Below, piece by piece: positions 39,751-46,464 of a stretch of DNA of 46,464 nt. Source of the DNA: Actinomycetota bacterium (lineage in GTDB: Bacteria > Actinomycetota > Actinomycetes > Actinomycetales > Dermatophilaceae); NCBI GenBank assembly GCA_020161815.1, contig JAIUOP010000022.1, positions 1 through 46,464 on the forward strand, given 5' to 3'. Under the pieces are notes generated by a model. That model did no database searches and had not been told where the DNA came from. It saw only the letters and a list, made by a program, of their open reading frames with translations. Numbering within the stretch: position 1 is the first letter of the stretch; each line of letters starts with the position of its first letter. The position numbers were made by a program, and so were the translations under genes.

Positions 39751-42579
39751 ATGAGCACCGGACGCAAGCTCGTCATCGTCGAGTCGCCCGCCAAGGCCAG
39801 GACCATCGCCGGCTACCTCGGCAAGGACTGGCACGTCGAGGCCTCCGTCGGGCACATCCGTGACATCCCCACTCCCAGCGAGATGCCGGCCGAGGTCAAG
39901 CGCGGCCCGTTCGGGAAGTTCGGGGTCAACGTCGAGGACTCGTTCGCTCCCTACTACCTTGTCGACGCGGACAAGAAGAAGAAGGTCGCCGAGCTCAAGC
40001 GGGCCCTCAAGGACGCCGACGAGCTCTACCTCGCCACCGATGAGGACCGCGAGGGCGAGGCCATCGCCTGGCACCTGCGCGAGACCCTGCAGCCCAAGGT
40101 CCCGGTGCGCCGGATGGTCTTCCACGAGATCACCAAGGAAGCCATCCAGCGGGCGGCCCATGCCACCCGCGACATCGACATGCCGCTCGTCGACGCCCAG
40201 GAGACCCGCCGGATCCTCGACCGGCTCTACGGCTACGAGGTCTCGCCGGTCCTGTGGCGCAAGGTGCGGGCCGGCCTGTCCGCCGGCCGCGTCCAGTCGG
40301 TCGCGACCCGCCTGGTCGTCGAGCGCGAGCGGGAGCGGATGGCCTTCGTCGCGGCCAACTACTGGGACGTCGAGGGTGACTTCACACCCGCGGGCGAGGC
40401 GGACCTGTTCACCGCGCGCCTGACCTCGGTGGACGGGCAGCGGGTCGCCACCGGGCGTGACTTCGCCGACGACGGCACCCTGACCAACGCCAAGGCCGCC
40501 CACCTCGACCGGGCCCGCGCCGAGGGGATCGCTGCAGCAGTGCGCGCCGCCGACGTCAGCGTGGTCTCCGTGGCCGAGAAGCCGTACACCCGGCGCCCGA
40601 GCGCCCCCTTCACGACGAGCACGCTCCAGCAGGAGGCCTCTCGCAAGCTGCGCCTGTCGAGCAAGAACGCGATGCGGGTCGCCCAGCGGCTCTACGAGAA
40701 CGGCTACATCACCTACATGCGGACCGACTCGACGACCCTGTCGGAGTCGGCGCTCACCGCGGCGCGGCAGCAGGCCCGGGACCTCTACGGCGCCGACTAC
40801 GTGCCGGATGCGCCTCGCCGCTACGCCACCAAGGCCAAGGGTGCGCAGGAGGCGCACGAGGCGATCCGGCCTGCGGGTGACCGCTTCCGCACCCCTGCGC
40901 AGGTGGCCGGCGAGCTGCGCGGCGAGGATTTCGCCCTCTACGAGCTGATCTGGAAGCGGACCATCGCCTCCCAGATGGCCGATGCCAAGGGGTCGACGGC
41001 CACGGTCAAGCTCGGGGCCACCCTGGATCGCGAGGCGCCCGCCGACGAGGTGGAGTTCACCGCCAGCGGCACCGTCATCACCTTCCGCGGCTTCCTCGCC
41101 GCGTATGAAGAGGGTCGCGACGAGCTGCAGTCCAAGCGCAAGCGGGACATCGCCGAGGAGGAGCGCCGGCTGCCGATCCTCGGTGTCGGTGCCGCGCTGC
41201 GGGTCGTGCGCGCCGAGGCCGAGGGCCACGACACCTCCCCGCCGCCGCGCTACACCGAGGCCACCCTGGTCAAGGCGATGGAGGAGCTGCGGATCGGCCG
41301 TCCCTCGACGTATGCCGCGACCATCGGCACCATCCAGGACCGCGGCTACGTCTCCAACCGTGGCAACGCCCTCGTCCCCAGCTGGCTCGCCTTCGCGGTG
41401 ACCCGCCTGCTCGAGGAGCACTTCACCCACCTCGTCGACTACGCCTTCACCGCGACGATGGAGGACGGGCTCGACGCGATCGCCGCCGGCGAGGACAACC
41501 GCGTCGAGTGGTTGAGCCGCTTCTACTTCGGCGCCGAGGGCGAGTCCGCCGCGGGCCTGCGCTCCCTCGTCGCCGACCTCGGGGAGATCGACGCCCGCGG
41601 CATCTCGACGATCGAGATCGGGGACGGGATCGTCGTGCGCGTGGGTCGCTACGGCCCCTACATCGAGGACACCCGCGGCGCGGTCCCCGCCGGAGTGGAC
41701 CCCGCCACCGGAGAGGTGACGGGCGAGAACGCCGGTGACGGCACGGCATACGGGTCGGAGAGCAGCACGCCGCGGCGGGCGACCATCGGCGACGACATCG
41801 CCCCGGACGAGCTCACGCCGGAGAAGGCGCGCGAGATCCTCGCCGCGGCCGCCGACGACGGGCGCGTGCTCGGGCGCGACCCGCAGACCGGCCACGAGGT
41901 CGTGGCCAAGGCCGGGCGCTACGGTCCCTACGTCACCGAGGTCCTGCCCGAGGCGCCGGAGGGCGCCACCGGTCGCGGCAAGGCCAAGACCAAGCCGCGC
42001 ACGGCGAGCCTGTTCAAGGACATGGACCTCGCGAGCATCGACCTCGACACCGCGTTGAAGCTGCTCTCGCTGCCCCGCGTCGTCGGCGCCGGCGAGGACG
42101 GCGAGGAGATCACCGCGCAGAACGGGCGCTACGGGCCCTACCTGAAGAAGGGCGTCGACTCGCGCTCGCTGGAGACCGAGGCCCAGCTGTTCTCGATCAC
42201 GATCGAGGAGGCGCTGGCGATCTATGCCCAGCCCAAGCAGCGCGGTCGCGCCGCGGCGAAGCCGCCGATGGCCGAGTTCGGCGAGGACCCGGTGTCCGGC
42301 AAGAAGGTCACCATCAAGGACGGACGATTCGGCCCCTATGTCACCGACGGCGAGACCAACGTGACCGTGCCGCGCTCCGAGGACCCCGAGAAGATCACCG
42401 CCGAGCGGGCCTACGAGCTGCTCGCCGAGAAGCGGGCCAAGGGGCCGACGACGCGCAAGCGCGCCGCGAAGAAGACGACCGCCAAGAAGACGACCGCCAG
42501 GAAGGCGACGGCGAAGAAGACGACGGCCCGCAAGACCGCCGCGTCCGCGGCTCCGCGGGCGGCGAAGAAGGCGCCGTGA
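39751..42579 (+). CDS. topA: DNA topoisomerase I (type IA)
   Basis: 942-residue enzyme that relaxes negative supercoils. The Toprim domain has KLVIVESPAKARTIAGYLG at the start and the metal site DEDREGEAIAWHLRE (about residue 98). The active-site Tyr is in NGYITYMRTDSTTLS. Several repeated C-terminal TopA_C domains carry GRYGPY motifs. The tail is a Lys/Thr-rich stretch (KKTTAKKTTARKATAKK), as in other actinobacterial enzymes, where it gives processivity. The ATG at 39751 gives the expected MSTGRKLVIVESP start. The TGA overlaps the GTG of the acyl-CoA synthetase gene. The tmk and holB genes that often follow are not here. Confidence 0.97.
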   Translation: MSTGRKLVIVESPAKARTIAGYLGKDWHVEASVGHIRDIPTPSEMPAEVKRGPFGKFGVNVEDSFAPYYLVDADKKKKVAELKRALKDADELYLATDEDREGEAIAWHLRETLQPKVPVRRMVFHEITKEAIQRAAHATRDIDMPLVDAQETRRILDRLYGYEVSPVLWRKVRAGLSAGRVQSVATRLVVERERERMAFVAANYWDVEGDFTPAGEADLFTARLTSVDGQRVATGRDFADDGTLTNAKAAHLDRARAEGIAAAVRAADVSVVSVAEKPYTRRPSAPFTTSTLQQEASRKLRLSSKNAMRVAQRLYENGYITYMRTDSTTLSESALTAARQQARDLYGADYVPDAPRRYATKAKGAQEAHEAIRPAGDRFRTPAQVAGELRGEDFALYELIWKRTIASQMADAKGSTATVKLGATLDREAPADEVEFTASGTVITFRGFLAAYEEGRDELQSKRKRDIAEEERRLPILGVGAALRVVRAEAEGHDTSPPPRYTEATLVKAMEELRIGRPSTYAATIGTIQDRGYVSNRGNALVPSWLAFAVTRLLEEHFTHLVDYAFTATMEDGLDAIAAGEDNRVEWLSRFYFGAEGESAAGLRSLVADLGEIDARGISTIEIGDGIVVRVGRYGPYIEDTRGAVPAGVDPATGEVTGENAGDGTAYGSESSTPRRATIGDDIAPDELTPEKAREILAAAADDGRVLGRDPQTGHEVVAKAGRYGPYVTEVLPEAPEGATGRGKAKTKPRTASLFKDMDLASIDLDTALKLLSLPRVVGAGEDGEEITAQNGRYGPYLKKGVDSRSLETEAQLFSITIEEALAIYAQPKQRGRAAAKPPMAEFGEDPVSGKKVTIKDGRFGPYVTDGETNVTVPRSEDPEKITAERAYELLAEKRAKGPTTRKRAAKKTTAKKTTARKATAKKTTARKTAASAAPRAAKKAP

Positions 42580-44153
42580 ACCCCCTGACGATCGTCACGA
42601 CCATGGTCCGGCGAGGCATGATCGCGCCGAACCTGCCGCACCGGACGATCGGGCAGCTCGCCTCGCTGGCGACCTGGGGCATGAGCCTGGTCGGTGAGGT
42701 CCGGCAGGCGGCCCTGGCCTCGCCGAACGCGGTCGCGGTCATCGACGAGGAGCGCGGTTCGTCGACCTATGCCGAGCTCCTCGGTCGCTCGATGCGGGCG
42801 GCAGTGGCGCTGCGAGAGCTGGGCGTTGGTCAGGACGAGCGAGTCGGCCTGCTCGCGCGCAACCACGTCGGCGCCGTGGAGGTCATGGTCGGTGCCTCTG
42901 CGCTCGGGGTCGACCTGGTCCTGGGCAACACCGGGCTCTCGGGGGAGCAGCTGGCACTCATCGCCGAGGAGCAGGGCATCAGCCTGCTCATCCACGACGA
43001 CGAGTTCGCTTCTGTGGTGGGCGAACTGGGGGAGGGCGTGCGTGTGCTCAGTGAGAGCGCCTTCGCCGACCTGGTCGACGAGCAGCCCCTCGGGGCCGCG
43101 GTGGACCGTCCCGAGAGAGCGGGGCGCACGATCATCCTGACGTCGGGAACGACCGGCACGCCCAAGGGTGCGGCGCGCAGGACCCCGGGTGGGATCGGCC
43201 CGCTCATCTCGATCATCGAACGCATTCCCCTGCACGTCGGCGACACCGTCCTGGTGTCCGCGCCGGTCTTCCACACCTGGGGGTTCGCGGCGCTCCAGCT
43301 CTGCTTCGGGATGCGGGCGACGGTCGTGCTGCAGCGACGGTTCACACCGGGCGCGGCAGTCGAGGCGCTCGAATCCCATTCCTGCACAGGCATGTTCGCG
43401 GTTCCTGTCATGCTGCAGCGGATGCTGGAGCAGCTGCCCCCCGATCCTTCGGGACGGGATCGACGCGGGAGCCTGCGGGTCATCGCGACGTCGGGCTCGG
43501 CATACCCCTCGGGTTTCACCGCCCGCTTCATGGACGAGTACGGCGACGTCCTCTACAACCTCTACGGATCGACCGAGGCGTCCTGGGTGTGCATCGCGAC
43601 GCCAGCCGACCTGCGCCGGCACCCGGACACGGCCGGCCGGCCCCCGCTGGGGACCGTGGTGCGGATCCTCGACGATGCCGGGGCCGAGGTGGCACCGGGG
43701 CAGGTGGGGCGCATCTTCTGCGGCAACGACATGGTCTTCGAGGGGTACACCGCAGGTGGGTCCAAGGAGTTCGTCGACGGGCTGCTCTCCACCGGTGACA
43801 TGGGGCACGTGGTCGACGGGCTGCTCTTCATCGACGGCCGGGACGACGACATGGTGATCAGTGGCGGGGAGAACGTCTATCCCGCCGAGGTCGAGTCGCT
43901 GCTCGTCGCCCATCCGGCGGTGCGCGATGTGACGGTGGTCGGGGTGCCGGATCCTGACTTCGGGCAGCGGCTGGCGGCGTTCATCGCGCTCGAGGCCGGC
44001 GCCTCGCTGACCGCCGACGAGGTGCGCGAGCACGTGCGGGCCCACCGGGCGCGTCACTGCATCCCGAGGGAGGTCGTCTTCCTCGACGAGCTGCCCCGCA
44101 ATGCGACCGGGAAGGTGCTCGCCCGCGAGCTGCGCGCCCGCTTCGACTCCTGA
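42576..44153 (+). CDS. Acyl-CoA synthetase (FadD-like AMP-binding enzyme)
   Basis: 525-residue adenylating enzyme. The P-loop-like motif is TSGTTGTPKGAAR (about residues 188-200), A5 is YGSTEAS, the hinge and A7 motifs are STGDMGHVVDGLLFIDGRDDDM, A8 is VISGGENVYPAEVE, and the catalytic Lys lies in LPRNATGKVLARELR. It activates a fatty or other carboxylic acid to its CoA ester. The GTG start overlaps the topA stop (GTGA), so the two may share a transcript, an unusual pair. Chain-length preference is unknown. Confidence 0.92.
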   Translation: MNPLTIVTTMVRRGMIAPNLPHRTIGQLASLATWGMSLVGEVRQAALASPNAVAVIDEERGSSTYAELLGRSMRAAVALRELGVGQDERVGLLARNHVGAVEVMVGASALGVDLVLGNTGLSGEQLALIAEEQGISLLIHDDEFASVVGELGEGVRVLSESAFADLVDEQPLGAAVDRPERAGRTIILTSGTTGTPKGAARRTPGGIGPLISIIERIPLHVGDTVLVSAPVFHTWGFAALQLCFGMRATVVLQRRFTPGAAVEALESHSCTGMFAVPVMLQRMLEQLPPDPSGRDRRGSLRVIATSGSAYPSGFTARFMDEYGDVLYNLYGSTEASWVCIATPADLRRHPDTAGRPPLGTVVRILDDAGAEVAPGQVGRIFCGNDMVFEGYTAGGSKEFVDGLLSTGDMGHVVDGLLFIDGRDDDMVISGGENVYPAEVESLLVAHPAVRDVTVVGVPDPDFGQRLAAFIALEAGASLTADEVREHVRAHRARHCIPREVVFLDELPRNATGKVLARELRARFDS

Positions 44154-44188
44154 CCCCGCCCGCCCTCCCCAGAGCCGGCCTGCTCGGC

Positions 44189-44219
44189 TTGACCCTCACG
44201 CGAGGTGAGGCGGCACGCT
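44189..44219 (+). promoter_or_regulatory. MerR-type promoter of the TipA-like gene
   Basis: TTGACC (-35, 44189-44194) is followed after 19 bases by a weak -10, CACGCT (44214-44219). The dyad CCTCAC-GCGAG-GTGAGG (44194-44210) lies in the spacer. A long spacer with a central dyad is the hallmark of promoters twisted open by MerR proteins, so autoactivation is likely. Confidence 0.6.
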
Positions 44220-44226
44220 CATCGGC

Positions 44227-45012
44227 ATGACCACGACGACGCACACTGGGCGCATGGAGTCCCTGACGGTCGGAGCGGTGGCGGAGCGCTTCGGGATTAC
44301 CGTGCGCACCCTGCACCACTACGACGAGATCGGCCTGCTCGTGCCCGGCGACCGCACCCACGCCGGGTACCGCCTCTACACGGCCGACGACCTCATCCGG
44401 CTCGGCGCGATCGTCACCTACCGCCGGCTCGGGCTGCCGCTCACCGAGGTCAGGTCCGTGCTCGACGGTGACGCCGATGTCGTGGCCACGCTGACCCGCC
44501 AGAAGGAGGCGGTGCTCAGCCAGCTCGGCGAGCTCCACGGGCTCGTCGAGGCGATCGATCGACTGATGGAGGCAGAGATGAACGACCAACCCGCCACCGA
44601 GGCCGACCTCAAGGAGGTCTTCGGCGAGGGCTACTCCGAGGAGCACATGGCCGAGGCCGAGCAGCGGTGGGGCGACACCGACGCCTGGCGCCAGTCGCGC
44701 GCGCGGACGCAGCGCTTCACCAAGGACGACTGGCAGCAGGTCAAGCAGGAGGCCGAGGCCGTCAACGCCGCCTTTGTCGCCGCGCTCGAGGCCGGCCTGC
44801 CGGCGACGTCGGAGGCGGCGATGGACGCGGCCGAGCAGCACCGGCTCTCGATCCACGAGCGCTTCTACGACTGCTCGCACGAGTTCCACCGCAACCTCGG
44901 GGACATGTACGTCGCGGATCCCCGCTTCACCCAGACCTACGACGCGCTGACGCCCGGACTGGCCGCCTATGTCCGGGACGCGATCCACGCCAACGCCGAC
45001 CGCCACTGCTGA
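44227..45012 (+). CDS. MerR-family regulator with TipAS antibiotic-binding domain
   Basis: 261-residue activator. The MerR winged helix (about 13-80) contains VGAVAERFGITVRTLHHYDEIGLL. A coiled-coil dimer helix follows. The C-terminal TipAS domain (about 135-261) shows QRWGDTDAWRQSRART, HERFYDCSHEFHRNLGDMYVADPRFTQTYD and a helical end. TipA-type proteins bind thiopeptides or other peptides and activate their own promoter. The Cys in YDCSHEF matches the position where TipA bonds thiostrepton. A second start (MESLTVG) 10 codons in is possible. No target operon other than itself is visible. Confidence 0.9.
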   Translation: MTTTTHTGRMESLTVGAVAERFGITVRTLHHYDEIGLLVPGDRTHAGYRLYTADDLIRLGAIVTYRRLGLPLTEVRSVLDGDADVVATLTRQKEAVLSQLGELHGLVEAIDRLMEAEMNDQPATEADLKEVFGEGYSEEHMAEAEQRWGDTDAWRQSRARTQRFTKDDWQQVKQEAEAVNAAFVAALEAGLPATSEAAMDAAEQHRLSIHERFYDCSHEFHRNLGDMYVADPRFTQTYDALTPGLAAYVRDAIHANADRHC

Positions 45013-45144
45013 ACCCGGCGGAGTGTGCCCCGTGGTCGCCTTCCCGGGCGCCCCGAGGCAAACTCCCCGGCCGGGCCCACTCGTATGCCGTGGAGCCGGC
45101 GTCCCCAGGGCCGCTCACCACGCCTGCCCCCGTCACCCCGCTGG

Positions 45145-46464
45145 CCTAGATATCCCAGGGTCGTATCCGGTCAAGCGGCGGCGGGTTGGCGGTGTGCCCA
45201 GGCGGTGTGCTCGTTGTAGGGGGTGCGGTGTTTGAGGCAGCCGTGGAGGATGCCGACCCAGCGGTTGCCGAGGGCGCGGAGGGCTTGGTGGTGGGTGTCG
45301 CCGGTGCCGCGTCGTTGGTCGTACAGGGCGCGGGCGCCGGGGCTGGCTTGGAGGGAGCAGAAGGCCCACGCGTCGATCGCGTCATAGAGCCGCTGGTTGC
45401 GGGCGTGGCGGGCGAGGACGGCGCGTTTCTTGCCGGAGGCGATCGTCAGGGGTGAGGTCCCGGCGTAGTTCCTGCGAGACTTGGCGTCAGCGAAGCGTTC
45501 GGGGTCGTCCCCGAACTCGCCGAGCACCCGGGCGCCAAGGATGTCTCCCAGGCCTGGCAGCGACAGGATGATGTCGGCGTCCGGGTGCTGCTCAAAACTC
45601 GACTCCAGCTGGGTCTCCAGGGCCGCGAGCTGGGTGTTCAACGCGGTGATGATCCCGACTTGTGCGGTGACCACCGCGCTGTAGGCGGCGGCGACTGCGG
45701 CTGGGGCGTGGAGTTGCTCGGTCCGCAGGCCGGCCTGGATCTTGGCGGCGGCGGCCTCGAGGTTGCGTTGGCGTCCACCGGCGCGCAGCGCTGCCTTGAC
45801 CTGGGAAAGGGTCAGGCGGGCCGCGGTGATCGGGTCCGGGGCTCGACCCAGGACGGCCAGGGCGTCCTGGTCGTGGAGGTCCTCGAACGCGATCAGTGCG
45901 GCGGGATAGAACTCCCGCAGCGCGTTCCGGAGCCGGTTGGTTTCCCGGCCTCGGGACCACACCAGCGCCTGCTGCGCGCGGGCCAATACCTTGACCGCGT
46001 GGACGTGGTCGGTGTCGCCGGCCACGACCCGGTGGTTGTGGGCGTCGGTGCGGACCAGGTCGGCCAACACTTTCGCGTCACCGGCGTCGGACTTCCCGCC
46101 GCCGACATGGTGCCGGTCGCGGTAGCGGGCCACGGCTTTGGGATTGATCGCGTATACGCGGTACCCCGCGGCGACCAGCGAGGCGACCCACAAGCCGTGG
46201 TCGGTCTCGATCCCGACCAGCACCTCCTGCGGGTCGGTTGCGTGGTCGGCGATCACCGCGTGGAACGCGCTGACCCCGGCCACGCCCTCAGGGAAACGAC
46301 GCGTGAGCAGCTTCTTGCCCTGCTCGTTCATGACATGAATGTCGTGATGATCCTCAGCCCAGTCGTTCCCGACGAAAATCACCCCGATCACCTCCTCGAC
46401 TCGCTGGCGAACCTCTTCGATGAGCCGAGACCGCCCACGGCAGCGACCTAATGGATCAGTGCTC
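45145..46464 (-). mobile_element. IS110-family insertion element, cut by the right window edge
   Basis: The transposase gene fills most of the element. Downstream of the transposase only about 25 bases separate its stop from sequence that looks like host DNA (near the palindromic GATATC at 45149-45154), so the right end is short. The left end, upstream of the transposase, continues beyond 46464. Exact boundaries and the core dinucleotide cannot be fixed from this window. No terminal inverted repeats are expected in this family. Confidence 0.75.
45171..46382 (-). CDS. IS110-family DEDD transposase
   Basis: 403-residue recombinase. The N-terminal RuvC-like domain has FVGNDWAEDHHDIHV, VGIETDHGLWV and the SDAGDAKVLADLVR pair, which give the D-E-D-D acidic set. 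The C-terminal Tnp_20 domain contains LPGLGDILGARVLGEFGD and the active-site Ser region NYAGTSPLTIASGKK. The enzyme works with a structured bridge RNA transcribed from the element end. GTG at 46382 is preferred because GAGGAGG lies eight bases upstream; the GTG at 46391 overlaps that ribosome site. The gene appears complete. No GTATGCCG octamer occurs inside it. Confidence 0.95.
   Translation of the reverse strand: MIFVGNDWAEDHHDIHVMNEQGKKLLTRRFPEGVAGVSAFHAVIADHATDPQEVLVGIETDHGLWVASLVAAGYRVYAINPKAVARYRDRHHVGGGKSDAGDAKVLADLVRTDAHNHRVVAGDTDHVHAVKVLARAQQALVWSRGRETNRLRNALREFYPAALIAFEDLHDQDALAVLGRAPDPITAARLTLSQVKAALRAGGRQRNLEAAAAKIQAGLRTEQLHAPAAVAAAYSAVVTAQVGIITALNTQLAALETQLESSFEQHPDADIILSLPGLGDILGARVLGEFGDDPERFADAKSRRNYAGTSPLTIASGKKRAVLARHARNQRLYDAIDAWAFCSLQASPGARALYDQRRGTGDTHHQALRALGNRWVGILHGCLKHRTPYNEHTAWAHRQPAAA

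Overview
The window is 46 kb of very GC-rich DNA with heavy use of G/C in third codon positions, many GTG starts and many 1-4 base stop/start overlaps (GTGA, ATGA, TGATG). It contains a mycothiol-type (MDMPI) enzyme gene and the order ssd - tadA - tadB/C - Flp pilin - TadE-like genes - DEAH helicase - STAS protein - hppA - methyltransferase, and later topA. This is an actinobacterial chromosome. A member of Micrococcales (Intrasporangiaceae-like) is my best guess, by inference from gene order and style only. I see no rRNA, tRNA, CRISPR array or phage genes.

Layout. 0-4.1 kb: a reverse operon of LytS-type kinase, LytTR regulator, DUF485 protein and acetate/monocarboxylate-type Na+ symporter. 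4.1-5.8 kb: an acyl-CoA thioesterase and a Fic-fold protein whose catalytic motif is degenerate. 5.8-6.4 kb: a gene-free stretch with a 55/56-bp tandem repeat of hairpins. 6.4-10.6 kb: a Tad (type IVc) pilus cluster; the same composite cis element stands before its first gene and before the pilin gene. 10.7-18.3 kb: a small coiled-coil membrane protein, DEAH helicase, STAS protein, proton-pumping pyrophosphatase with a Crp/GlxR-like upstream site, and a DUF7059-type methyltransferase.

18.3-39.6 kb separates that conserved block from topA and looks accessory. It holds an oxidoreductase/TetR pair, a TetR-controlled heterodimeric ABC exporter, a B12-binding CarH/LitR-type regulator facing a six-gene operon (FAD oxidoreductase, DUF1365, cyclopropane-synthase-like methyltransferase, atypical SDR, CPBP membrane protein, class I CPD photolyase), a RelE toxin remnant, an agmatinase-family enzyme, an MDMPI protein, a DODA-type dioxygenase, and a NarL two-component system facing an ABC-2 exporter. 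39.7-46.5 kb: topA overlapping an acyl-CoA synthetase, a TipA-type MerR regulator, and an IS110-family element that runs off the right edge.

The most interesting system is the CarH/LitR cluster. An adenosylcobalamin light-sensing repressor would control its own promoter and a combined membrane-lipid modification and DNA photorepair operon. Helically phased ACAA-type repeats fill the divergent promoter. At genome scale, the octamer GTATGCCG occurs about 32 times in both orientations, in different reading frames and between genes. This is far above chance and behaves like a DNA-level signal. A second dispersed signal is a pair of 49-bp palindromes that share the same ends and sit at gene 3' ends.
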